In this document: positions 23,549 through 29,585 of the stretch, piece after piece
Numbering within the stretch: the stretch's first letter is position 1
How the letters are laid out: every line of letters starts with the position of its first letter
Origin: a virus
Reading direction: 5' to 3' (one strand)
IMG/VR virus record: IMGVR_UViG_3300044729_000406
Span: 1-31,179 of that record
Length of the DNA stretch: 31,179 nucleotides
Position numbers and translations under genes: made by a program
The notes under the pieces: generated by a model
Told to the model about the DNA's origin: nothing
Seen by the model: only the letters and a program-made list of their open reading frames with translations
The model's database searches: none

Positions 23549-24047
23549 TTATTTCTTTTTTGATTGTGTTAATTACTCTGAGTATTTCCTGCCTTGAAAT
23601 ATCGGTTGCTCTGCTAATACTTCTTGCTGATCGTGGTTTGATTTCAAGTTTCGTATCACCTTCGCAGTACAATGTCCAAATCTTTTGCTCATACCATTCT
23701 TTAGAACTTACAATGTCGTCAATAGTGCTATATAGTGCCTCTTTGTACATTGAGTCGTTCTCTTCTATTATTTCAACTCCTTCTGTGTCATATAGTCCTA
23801 TTGGTTTGACAAAATTCTTTGAGAAGTTAGTGTATTTGCCATAATACTGATTTAAACAGATGCGAATTACAAAGCCTTCCCAATATCCGCTTTTGTACTT
23901 TTCTTCTATCCATTCGTCGGTCTTTTCGCATAGAATTACAAATAGTTCTTGGTATAAGTCGCTTGAAAGTTCACCTGCAATCTTTATGCAGAACTCACGC
24001 AGCCAGGTAGACTGCGTTAGCTCCGATATTATTTGTGGCTTTTTGAT
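23490..24047 (-). CDS. Sigma-factor-like transcription regulator, apparently starting at ATC
   Basis: The open frame runs from just after a TAA (24048-24050) to the stop at 23490 with no ATG until codon 100 (ATG at 23750). The first codons ATC AAA AAG CCA CAA read IKKPQIISEL, and the region following (LSSDLYQELFVILCEK and EWIEEKYKSGYWEGFVIR) matches N-terminal regions of sigma-70-like proteins of Bacteroidota phages. The C-terminal SARSISRATDISRQEILRVI looks like the region-4 helix-turn-helix. A start at ATG 23750 would discard the conserved first half. An A-rich stretch upstream of ATC fits a Bacteroidota ribosome site. CTG at codon 15 is a second candidate. It likely redirects host RNA polymerase to phage genes. 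Confidence 0.6.
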   Translation of the reverse strand: MKKPQIISELTQSTWLREFCIKIAGELSSDLYQELFVILCEKTDEWIEEKYKSGYWEGFVIRICLNQYYGKYTNFSKNFVKPIGLYDTEGVEIIEENDSMYKEALYSTIDDIVSSKEWYEQKIWTLYCEGDTKLEIKPRSARSISRATDISRQEILRVINTIKKEINERLVANYGDSIDEHNLGA

Positions 24048-24080
24048 TTAACAAATTTCTTTTTAATTTGACCAAAGTTA

Positions 24081-24248
24081 TCAATATTGTTTCCACACTA
24101 CTCTTGTTGTAAGTGATTCGTCAACTGATACCAACTCCCATCCTAGCTTTGTGTACTTTCTCCAATAGTAGATGACTTCCTCTTCATCATTAAGACAAAT
24201 ATGGAGATATTCTCGTGACCTCCTCAAGGTAATTGTCAGGAATCGCAT
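24081..24248 (-). CDS. Hypothetical protein, 55 aa
   Basis: A short frame from the ATG at 24248 (59 nt inside the preceding gene) or from a TTG at 24227 to TGA at 24081. The conserved-looking part is EEEVIYYWRKYTKLGWELVS, then VDESLTTRVVWKQY, the pattern of small beta-rich phage proteins in which a GWELV strand is followed by a W/F-x-R strand. Start position uncertain. Confidence 0.5.
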   Translation of the reverse strand: MRFLTITLRRSREYLHICLNDEEEVIYYWRKYTKLGWELVSVDESLTTRVVWKQY

Positions 24249-24675
24249 TTAGTCTTGATTTAATTCTGTTGTGCATTGCCGTTTCAAACTTCATATTGAT
24301 GTCTAAATAGTCTCCTATCATATCTCTACCGTGAATTACTGTGCTATGGTCACGGTTTAAATATAGACCGATTTTCTTTAGAGACTGATTTAGCTCTCTG
24401 TATGCAAAATAACAGAACATGGCTCTTGCAATTACATACTCACGCTTTCTTGATCGAGAGAAAAAGTCTTTAGGTATGACGTTGGACTCCTGACAAACTA
24501 TTCTCAGAAGTTCATCAAAGTTCTTGTCTACCTTTTTTGTTTTCTGCTCAGGCTTTAAAATCATTTGTCTTAGTTCTTGGATTTCTCTCTTAGCACTTTC
24601 AAGTTTGTTCTCGTAGGTGTTTTTTAAACGAGTGTGTGCTGCTTTTAATTTGATGTATTCGTATTCGTAGTTCAT
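24190..24675 (-). CDS. Stand-alone DnaA domain IV (DnaA-box-binding) protein
   Basis: A 161-residue protein. The first ~55 residues form a coiled coil (LKNTYENKLESAKREIQELR). The rest is the DNA-binding domain of the replication initiator DnaA: SRSRKREYVIARAMFCYFAY, then SLKKIGLYLNRDHSTVIHGR. The NRDHSTVIH segment matches the GRDHTTVLH signature that contacts the DnaA box. The AAA+ ATPase domain is missing. It is translated just after the DnaB-type helicase (4-nt overlap), so it may bring the helicase to DnaA-box-like sites or compete with host DnaA. The fold is clear; the role is inference. Confidence 0.8.
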   Translation of the reverse strand: MNYEYEYIKLKAAHTRLKNTYENKLESAKREIQELRQMILKPEQKTKKVDKNFDELLRIVCQESNVIPKDFFSRSRKREYVIARAMFCYFAYRELNQSLKKIGLYLNRDHSTVIHGRDMIGDYLDINMKFETAMHNRIKSRLNAIPDNYLEEVTRISPYLS

Positions 24676-25889
24676 AGTATTTCTTTATATCGTGTGTAAC
24701 GCCCTTCAAATGACATTGGCACTACTCCACATTGACCGTGTCTGTTCTTTGCAATAATTAATTCAGCGTCCATTTCAATCTCAGGTCTTGTGTCCTCGTA
24801 GTAACTTGGTCTAAATGGAAATAGAATAACGTCTGCGTCCTGCTCTAACTGACCGCTTTCTTTTAAGTCTGAAAGTGTTGGTTGTGTCTTTGCTGATTCT
24901 TCTCTTTTCAACTGAGCAAGAGCAATAATCGTGATGCCTAATTCCTTCGCTAATTGCTTTAGTCTTTTACTGGCATCACTTACCATTTCGTACCTTGTCT
25001 TTCCGTGTCCTTCAATTAACTGCAAATAGTCAAGTACAACGACATCTAAACCAAACTTTACTTTATGCAATCTTATCTGTGCGGTAATGTGGTCTATTTT
25101 TCTATTATTAGCGTCTATGATGTGAAAATCTTTACCAAGTGTATACATCTGTGTAGAAATGCGTTCAATGTCCTGTAATGTCATAGATGCGTTTCTGATT
25201 TTATAGTTTTCAATCTGAGCAAAATAACTTATGTATCTCTGTGCTAATTCTTCTTTGCTCATTTCAATAGTGTATAATAAAACATTTGCCCATTTGCAGC
25301 AGTCGACTGAGAGAGATAAGCCTAATGCAGTTTTACCCATACCAGGTCGACCACCGACAATAATTAGGTTTCCTTTGTGATAACCACCAATAAACTTGTC
25401 TAAGTATCTCCACCCTGTGCTTATGCCTTGCAAATTTGTTCCCTGTTCAACTGCCTTTGTAATTACGTCTAACACACCACCTGCAACCTGACTAATTGTA
25501 TAAGAACGGTCTAAAACTGATATGCGTGAACGCTCTAAAATCTCCATTAATTCATTCTGTATAATATCAATGGGTTTGCGTTCATCAATGGTCATGATGC
25601 CATCGATTAATATTTTCTTTTTGTAGTCAAGTTCTAAAATAAGTAAATCTCTTTCTATTGATTTGTCAGAACAAAGAGCGGTAAATATTTGAGATAATTC
25701 AAATGCTTTTGTTGGAAACATCTTGTAAAGTGCATTTACAGATATAACGGTGTTTGAATGGTACATATCTTTCATTGCTCTCATAATGTCTTTATGAAAG
25801 CCTGAGAACCATTCAGGATCTGTTTTACCGATGAACGCCTTTGCGTAATCCGTCTGCATCATTGCAGATATCACATTTATTTCAATCAT
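24672..25889 (-). CDS. dnaB: Replicative DNA helicase, DnaB type
   Basis: A 405-residue hexameric 5'-3' helicase with the RecA-type core: GGRPGMGKT (Walker A, residues ~179-187), YTIEMSKEE, VVVLDYLQLI (Walker B, ~283-292), IIALAQLKREE (motif with sensor Gln) and AKNRHGQCG (arginine-finger region, ~380-389). The N-terminal primase-interacting domain is shorter than in bacterial DnaB (usually ~450-470 residues in total). It begins 8 nt inside the initiator gene, an arrangement like lambda O-P or other initiator-helicase pairs. Confidence 0.92.
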   Translation of the reverse strand: MIEINVISAMMQTDYAKAFIGKTDPEWFSGFHKDIMRAMKDMYHSNTVISVNALYKMFPTKAFELSQIFTALCSDKSIERDLLILELDYKKKILIDGIMTIDERKPIDIIQNELMEILERSRISVLDRSYTISQVAGGVLDVITKAVEQGTNLQGISTGWRYLDKFIGGYHKGNLIIVGGRPGMGKTALGLSLSVDCCKWANVLLYTIEMSKEELAQRYISYFAQIENYKIRNASMTLQDIERISTQMYTLGKDFHIIDANNRKIDHITAQIRLHKVKFGLDVVVLDYLQLIEGHGKTRYEMVSDASKRLKQLAKELGITIIALAQLKREESAKTQPTLSDLKESGQLEQDADVILFPFRPSYYEDTRPEIEMDAELIIAKNRHGQCGVVPMSFEGRYTRYKEIL

Positions 25890-26547
25890 TTAAATTAAGT
25901 TTAGAGTAAGACTTAGATACTGTTTCAATTTGTTTTGACTTATAAGGCAATTCGTCTTGCCACTTTTTTAGATTTATATATTTTTCAAAATAAGGTAAAA
26001 ATTGTAACTTATCATTATCTATATGATTTTTAACGTATAAAGGTAAATGTTCTTCAATTGCCTCAATAGTCTTCTTCGATAGTTTTTTAAACCTATCTAA
26101 TGATGTTTGCTTTGTACCTCTTTTTGTATATGTATCCCAAAGTTTTTCAAACCTTTCTATTATACTATTATTATTATTTGTATTACTATAATTATTACTG
26201 TCGCAATTTTGCGGTGAGGGGTAGTCGCAATCCTGCGGTGAGGGTATACGCATTTCTGCGGTAGGGTTCATTGTGTCAACTACAAATATCTTTCTGCTTA
26301 CAATTTCATTTTTATCATTCCTGGTAATAACTCTTCTTATAAGTTGTTTTGATTCTAAAAATGTTAAATCTCTTTGCAATGAATCAACTGAACACTTTAA
26401 TATTTCAGATAGTGTTTTATTACTTGCATAGCAATAACCTTCACGCTTAGACATACCATTTAACACACCAAGCAAAATTGCTTGTCTATGCGTAGTCTTG
26501 TCTAAAATAAAAGTTTGAAATATTACGAATTTACCTGCTGAGTCCAT
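25882..26547 (-). CDS. Replication initiator-like protein with embedded origin
   Basis: A 221-residue protein. The N-terminal half is a winged helix-turn-helix (LLGVLNGMSKREGYCYASNK, then LSEILKCSVDSLQRDLTFLE and LIRRVI), like RepA_N/HTH_36 initiators. A low-complexity middle (residues ~92-128, Asn-, Ser-, Pro-rich) is encoded by the iteron and AT-rich region, and the C-terminal helices (TSLDRFKKLSKKTIEAIEEH, FLPYFEKYINLKKWQDEL) resemble a DnaD-like helicase-loading part. Position directly before the helicase supports a lambda O-like role: bind iterons, melt DNA, recruit helicase. Start overlaps the preceding gene by 25 nt. Confidence 0.75.
   Translation of the reverse strand: MDSAGKFVIFQTFILDKTTHRQAILLGVLNGMSKREGYCYASNKTLSEILKCSVDSLQRDLTFLESKQLIRRVITRNDKNEIVSRKIFVVDTMNPTAEMRIPSPQDCDYPSPQNCDSNNYSNTNNNNSIIERFEKLWDTYTKRGTKQTSLDRFKKLSKKTIEAIEEHLPLYVKNHIDNDKLQFLPYFEKYINLKKWQDELPYKSKQIETVSKSYSKLNLND
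26158..26266. other. Candidate replication origin: three iterons plus AT-rich tract within the initiator gene
   Basis: Iteron cores GCGGTGAGGG at 26211-26220 and 26235-26244 and GCGGTAGGG at 26258-26266 are each preceded by CGCA-N4-TGCG palindromes at 26202-26213, 26226-26237 and 26249-26260. Palindrome spacing is 24 and 23 bases. Directly next to them, 26158-26200 is almost purely A and T and could melt. Iterons plus an AT-rich element in the initiator gene is the lambda ori arrangement. Confidence 0.65.
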
Positions 26548-26726
26548 AAAGCTGATTTTATTTCATTAATGTTTTCAGGAGTACCCCAATATTTACCTGA
26601 GATATGCTCAATGTAATGATCAAATTCTTCAACGTAAAAGTAATACTCTGTTAAAAATTCACCGTTTTTGTAAAGGTCAATTACTACTTCATTGCCTTCA
26701 ATTCTTGTTTGTGTTTTAAAATTCAT
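26523..26726 (-). CDS. Hypothetical protein, 67 aa, first gene of the replication operon
   Basis: Starts MNFKTQTRIEGNEVVIDLYK, a small beta protein with aromatic strands (FLTEYYFYVEEFDHYIEHIS) and a C-terminal helix NEIKSALWTQQVNS. I prefer the ATG at 26726, since the ATG at 26744 lies inside the terminator hairpin of the upstream RNA. The end overlaps the initiator start by 25 nt. Translation would begin a few bases after the U-tract, so expression may depend on read-through from the RNA leader. Confidence 0.55.
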   Translation of the reverse strand: MNFKTQTRIEGNEVVIDLYKNGEFLTEYYFYVEEFDHYIEHISGKYWGTPENINEIKSALWTQQVNS

Positions 26727-26730
26727 TGCA

Positions 26731-26878
26731 TAAAAAAAGCCCATCAGATTTACGGTAGTGAAGGTACGCGTAAACCCAACAGGCTAATATCTTTTTAACT
26801 TTTGGAATCCTTCACATTCCAGTTAGTTGCTATTTTAACAGAGAGGCAGCAGGTGTTGTTACTACCCCTCTGATTTGG
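26731..26878 (-). ncRNA. Structured RNA (~147 nt) with complementary hairpin loops and terminator
   Basis: Predicted from direct pairing on the minus strand. P1: 26839-26851 with 26860-26872, 13 bp with three G-U pairs, loop ACAACACC. P2: 26797-26825, GGAAU/AUUCC plus UAACU/AGUUA around a 3-nt bulge, loop GUGAAGG. P3: 26738-26785, AGCC/GGCU, seven wobble-rich pairs, then UUUACG-GUA/UAC-CGUAAA with one bulge, loop CCUUCAC, then a run of U. P3 is thus a terminator. Loops 2 and 3 are perfect 7-nt complements. A promoter lies just upstream. It may be a free small RNA or a leader controlling the replication genes. I know no family for it. Confidence 0.75.
26732..26785 (-). terminator. Terminator hairpin (P3) at the end of the structured RNA
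   Basis: About 20 base pairs, many of them G-U, closing with AGCC/GGCU and followed by six T on the minus strand. Its 7-nt loop pairs with the loop of the hairpin just upstream, which could change termination. The next coding start is 5 bases beyond the U-tract. Confidence 0.65.
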
Positions 26879-26884
26879 TGTATG

Positions 26885-26913
26885 CAAATATAAACTAAAT
26901 TTCGGGATTTTCC
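26885..26913 (-). promoter_or_regulatory. Bacteroidota-type promoter for the structured RNA
   Basis: Minus strand TATATTTG at 26892-26885 matches TAnnTTTG, with a TTG about 20 bases upstream (TTGG at 26915-26912). The start would be about 7 bases downstream, near 26878, just before hairpin P1. The promoter overlaps the end of the upstream gene (stop at 26895). Confidence 0.65.
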
Positions 26914-27107
26914 AACTGAATAAATCCAGTATGTCTATTACTTCCCATTTCTTTTAAAAATTGCACTTCTACTTTTGCGGAGTTAATGATTACCTGTGCA
27001 ACGTCGCTAATTGCTCTTGCCTTCTCTATTTCCATGTCTCCGTCTTTAAGCATTTCAATAGTTTCAAATAGATGGTGTCTCAGGTCTTGAATTTTGTCTT
27101 TTGCCAT
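26895..27107 (-). CDS. Conserved phage protein, 70 aa
   Basis: Begins MAKDKIQDLRHHLFETIEML, followed by DGDMEIEKARAISDVAQVII. Two helices with this sequence pattern form a phage protein family found well beyond Bacteroidota, function unknown. It starts 44 nt inside the HNH gene and the RNA promoter lies at its 3' end. If the HNH gene is a mobile intruder, this is the gene it invaded next to. Confidence 0.7.
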   Translation of the reverse strand: MAKDKIQDLRHHLFETIEMLKDGDMEIEKARAISDVAQVIINSAKVEVQFLKEMGSNRHTGFIQLENPEI

Positions 27108-27693
27108 GTTCTGTTATAATTCTTGTTATGTTCTTTTTTAAATGTATTACTTCCTGTAATTCCTCAGGTAAATGTACCCAGTGATTGCGTTGCATATGCT
27201 CCTGACGTGAAATTAATTTTAGATTTGAGATATCCAAGTTCTTTGGATTTCGGTCTAAAAATATAACCACTTCGTAAGGATCTAATTTAACGCCGTAATG
27301 TTCTTCGTATATAATTCTATGCTTAGGTCTATACTTGCCGTTGTGCTTTATTTCAATATATCCGTCTTTTGAAATTCTTTCTGTTCCTTCGGGCGTCCAA
27401 TTGTGAGGTTTATGACCTTTTGGGAACTGAGTTTCTTTGCCACCTATTTGAATGCCTTTTTTACCTTTGTTCCAGCTTGTCATACCCTTTTTAAATTGAG
27501 TAGGTATATTTGGCTTCACATTGTAGCAATGCGCTTTCTTATACTCCTCTGAACGTGCTATATTGTAACGTTGAGCAGCACAGTAAACAACGTGTCTTTT
27601 TGTTCCAAAGAATTGACAAATTTGGTCAATGTCAGTAGCAACATATAACTCTCTAAGTTTATCAATTTTCTCTGGTGTCCACCGAAATCTCAT
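27064..27693 (-). CDS. HNH homing-type endonuclease with N-terminal helix-turn-helix
   Basis: A 209-residue protein. Residues ~5-45 form a Myb/HTH-like DNA-binding helix set (WTPEKIDKLRELYVATDID). Then come NUMOD-like glycine/lysine motifs (FKKGMTSWNKGKKG and TQFPKGHKPHN) and the HNH_3 core (KHRIIYEEHYG, VVIFLDRNPKNLDISNLKLI) with the catalytic His in KHRI and the Asn residues of NPKNLDISN. Such enzymes spread by cutting cognate DNA lacking them. It overlaps both neighbours (32 and 44 nt). No intron structure is visible, so it appears free-standing. Confidence 0.85.
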   Translation of the reverse strand: MRFRWTPEKIDKLRELYVATDIDQICQFFGTKRHVVYCAAQRYNIARSEEYKKAHCYNVKPNIPTQFKKGMTSWNKGKKGIQIGGKETQFPKGHKPHNWTPEGTERISKDGYIEIKHNGKYRPKHRIIYEEHYGVKLDPYEVVIFLDRNPKNLDISNLKLISRQEHMQRNHWVHLPEELQEVIHLKKNITRIITEHGKRQNSRPETPSI

Positions 27694-27985
27694 ATCCTAA
27701 ATCTTGTTTAACTTCTTCCTGTTGTTCCATTCGTTTCTGATAGCGTTCACCTCTTAAATGAGGGTAGTGCATTTGAAGTTTACGTCTGATTCTTGAAATG
27801 GTTGAAGCATTGGTCACTTTTCCCTGATAAAGCATATTGAAAAATTCATAAGTCTTGTAAGCGTAGTTACCATTGTCGTTCATTTCCATTTTCCAAAACT
27901 CTACCAGCAAAACATTGTCGTTGTCTCTCGCTTCTGAGTGATTCAGCAAAACTGCCGCCACTCTTTGTTCAATTAGTTTATTCAT
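27662..27985 (-). CDS. Conserved phage protein, putative DNA-binding, 107 aa
   Basis: Begins MNKLIEQRVAAVLLNHSEAR, an N-terminal helix, then aromatic/charged VLLVEFWKME and NASTISRIRRKLQMHYPHLR, a short positively charged helix typical of a wing or recognition helix. Similar proteins are widespread in phages of several phyla. It is preceded by GGAGG 6 bases before the ATG, one of the few strong Shine-Dalgarno sites here, so it is probably made at high level. Confidence 0.7.
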   Translation of the reverse strand: MNKLIEQRVAAVLLNHSEARDNDNVLLVEFWKMEMNDNGNYAYKTYEFFNMLYQGKVTNASTISRIRRKLQMHYPHLRGERYQKRMEQQEEVKQDLGYEISVDTREN

Positions 27986-28107
27986 TTGTTACCTCCGTAT
28001 GTTTGTTCGTATTCTTTTATTCTACTTAACCAATAATTGGCTCTGTTAAAATCTTCCATATCTTTCCAAAAAAAATATCTTTGATATAAAAAATTTATAT
28101 TACTCAT
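27982..28107 (-). CDS. Hypothetical protein, 41 aa
   Basis: Product MSNINFLYQRYFFWKDMEDF ending with WLSRIKEYEQTYGGNK. It is aromatic and helical. The ATG overlaps the previous TGA (ATGA), and its TGA overlaps the next ATG, so it is embedded in a coupled string of genes. The final codons supply the strong ribosome site of the following gene. Confidence 0.6.
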   Translation of the reverse strand: MSNINFLYQRYFFWKDMEDFNRANYWLSRIKEYEQTYGGNK

Positions 28108-28313
28108 AATTTTGTTTTAAACATATTGTCGTAGTATTGTTCTGCATCAAAATTTACAAATAAAGGTGGTAGTTCGCCATGTTTAAACGCATCAATAATC
28201 TGCTGCTTCTCCATTTCTTTGCCTTGCTTTATAATATAAGTTACTTCATCTATATTCAACTGACCTTTAAGGTTGTCAATTAACCACTCTACTGCTGTTT
28301 GTTGTTTATTCAT
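28104..28313 (-). CDS. Small protein of the TAVEWL paralog family, copy 2
   Basis: A 69-residue protein from the ATG at 28313 (MNKQQTAVEWLIDNLKGQ), followed by QGKEMEKQQIIDAFKHG and FDAEQYYDNMFKTKL. It resembles the gene directly upstream (TAVEYL, AKEMEKNQIITAH) closely enough to suggest tandem duplication. The family is typical of Bacteroidota phages with unknown role. Overlaps the upstream gene by 8 nt. Confidence 0.7.
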   Translation of the reverse strand: MNKQQTAVEWLIDNLKGQLNIDEVTYIIKQGKEMEKQQIIDAFKHGELPPLFVNFDAEQYYDNMFKTKL

Positions 28314-28509
28314 AGTTTTCTTTATAATAAGCAACCGCACAGTCTAACGCTATGTAAGGTTTACCTAACTCAATAGCGGAACTTTCGTGTGCCGTAATGA
28401 TTTGATTCTTTTCCATTTCTTTAGCCTCTTTTAGATATTGGAAGCACTCCATTCTTGTTGGCTCTGTATTGACTAACTTGTCAAATAAGTATTCTACGGC
28501 AGTCATCAT
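28306..28509 (-). CDS. Small protein of the TAVEWL paralog family, copy 1
   Basis: A 67-residue protein with MMTAVEYLFDKLVNTEP, LKEAKEMEKNQIITAHESS and a C-terminal AVAYYKENYE. It shows the same motif order as its downstream neighbour and as the gene at 23136-23348. The start overlaps the stop of the membrane protein gene by 4 nt. Function unknown. Confidence 0.7.
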   Translation of the reverse strand: MMTAVEYLFDKLVNTEPTRMECFQYLKEAKEMEKNQIITAHESSAIELGKPYIALDCAVAYYKENYE

Positions 28510-28733
28510 AGTTTTAATTTTCCTCTGTACATTGTTTTACGAACTTTAGCCTGGTGCTTCATTACCTCGTTAAAGTGAGCAGGATCAACGTAAGGTCTTT
28601 CCTGCTCCTGAAATGGTTCAGCTTCTTTTTGCTCTTGGTTAAACTCTTGTACTTTAATTGCAAGATACCATAGCAAGTACGCTATTGCAAAGAATACAAT
28701 ACAAACGATTTGAAAATAGTGGTGTTGTGTCAT
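28506..28733 (-). CDS. Small membrane protein, 75 aa
   Basis: One N-terminal hydrophobic segment (IVCIVFFAIAYLLWYLAI, residues ~9-26) followed by a charged, glutamine- and lysine-rich cytoplasmic tail with FNEVMKHQAKVRKTMYR. The topology suggests a single-span anchor protein expressed early, possibly for superinfection exclusion or membrane attachment of a replication factor; neither is shown. Confidence 0.6.
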   Translation of the reverse strand: MTQHHYFQIVCIVFFAIAYLLWYLAIKVQEFNQEQKEAEPFQEQERPYVDPAHFNEVMKHQAKVRKTMYRGKLKL

Positions 28734-28734
28734 A

Positions 28735-28881
28735 TTATCTATATCTTTCTTTAATCCAATTTGATAAAACTTCTAATTCCCTTTGTTCTGTGTCAGTAAT
28801 TCCTACTGTTATTTTCTTATAGGATAATTCTGAAATCCTAATTGAAACATCTCTTAAATTCATTTCTTGTTCGTTTTTCAT
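28735..28881 (-). CDS. Hypothetical early protein, 48 aa
   Basis: Product MKNEQEMNLRDVSIRISELS, then YKKITVGITDTEQRELEVLS and NWIKERYR. First gene of the second early operon: the ATG lies only 4 bases after the -7 promoter element, so the mRNA would have almost no leader. Compact alpha/beta composition, no known family. Confidence 0.6.
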   Translation of the reverse strand: MKNEQEMNLRDVSIRISELSYKKITVGITDTEQRELEVLSNWIKERYR

Positions 28882-28885
28882 ATAG

Positions 28886-28916
28886 CAAAGATATACCCAT
28901 TTACCGCATATGCAAA
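28886..28916 (-). promoter_or_regulatory. Bacteroidota promoter with -33 and -7 elements
   Basis: Minus strand TTTG (28916-28913), 19-base spacer, TATCTTTG (28893-28886). Both elements fit the Bacteroidota vegetative consensus. The ATG of the 48-residue gene follows after 4 bases. It drives the small-gene block down to the HNH endonuclease. Confidence 0.8.
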
Positions 28917-28927
28917 ATATTTTTTTC

Positions 28928-28949
28928 TTTTTGCAATTATTTTTGCAAT
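28928..28949. repeat. Two direct repeats upstream of the second early promoter
   Basis: TTTTTGCAAT occurs at 28928-28937 and 28940-28949, a 12-base period, 12 bases upstream of the -33 element. They could be operator half-sites or an UP-like element. The tract is AT-rich, so chance is possible. Confidence 0.4.
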
Positions 28950-28952
28950 ATC

Positions 28953-29585
28953 TTACAATCTGATGACATTATTCAACAACTCAGCAGCAGCATTTAGCTT
29001 CTCGTCTATCTCGTCTTGGACTAAATGACGTTCTATTTCCGCAACGTGAATATGTTTTCCTTGTGGCATTCGTGGATCGTAGGAAACAAAGTAGCCTTTA
29101 TCTAAATCCGCTGCAATCATTCCGAGTTGCATTTGCCAGTAATACTCAGGATGCAAAGTCTTTAAACTATCGGCATCGTAGATAGTAAAGTTTTTTAGGT
29201 GAATTGCTGAGTTATAAGGGCATTTAATTTCTAAGATAGCATCTTTGCTTAAACCGTCAGGAGAATAGCCGCTATTGTCTCCGTATGGGATGAATACATA
29301 GGTTTCACCTCCGTAGTAGGTAAACTCATCAAATGTAATTCTTGCGAAATGGTTAAAGGCATCAGATTCGTATTGCTTACCCCATTCAAGGGCATCTCCG
29401 AAAATAGCCTTTCTTTGACCGGTTAGAATCTCTGCTGCTTTTTCATAGACAAATGTCTCAGCAGTTTTGCTTAGTGTATCACCGCTGCGAGAACTTCCCA
29501 TCAGCTTGTGAATCTCAGAGGCAGTGAAGCGAGATAGTCTCGCCTCCTGCCAAAGTTCTTCCTGTTGTGTTATTGTAATTTGCAT
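28953..29585 (-). CDS. YqaJ-type recombination exonuclease
   Basis: A 210-residue nuclease of the lambda-exonuclease/YqaJ family. Motifs: SRFTASEIHKLMG near the N-terminus, GDALEWGKQYE, SPDG (108-111, metal-binding Asp), LEIKCP (118-123, the E-x-K active site) and YYWQMQLGM (148-156, Gln). It digests one strand of double-stranded ends so the annealing protein encoded two genes upstream can pair them, forming a two-component recombinase like lambda Exo/Beta. The TAATG overlap at its start links it with the preceding small gene. Confidence 0.88.
   Translation of the reverse strand: MQITITQQEELWQEARLSRFTASEIHKLMGSSRSGDTLSKTAETFVYEKAAEILTGQRKAIFGDALEWGKQYESDAFNHFARITFDEFTYYGGETYVFIPYGDNSGYSPDGLSKDAILEIKCPYNSAIHLKNFTIYDADSLKTLHPEYYWQMQLGMIAADLDKGYFVSYDPRMPQGKHIHVAEIERHLVQDEIDEKLNAAAELLNNVIRL

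Noticed and set aside
26201-26266. Short repeats considered as a CRISPR array
   Set aside because: Only three units with 23-24-nt period, no spacers, and they lie in a coding gene; iterons fit better.
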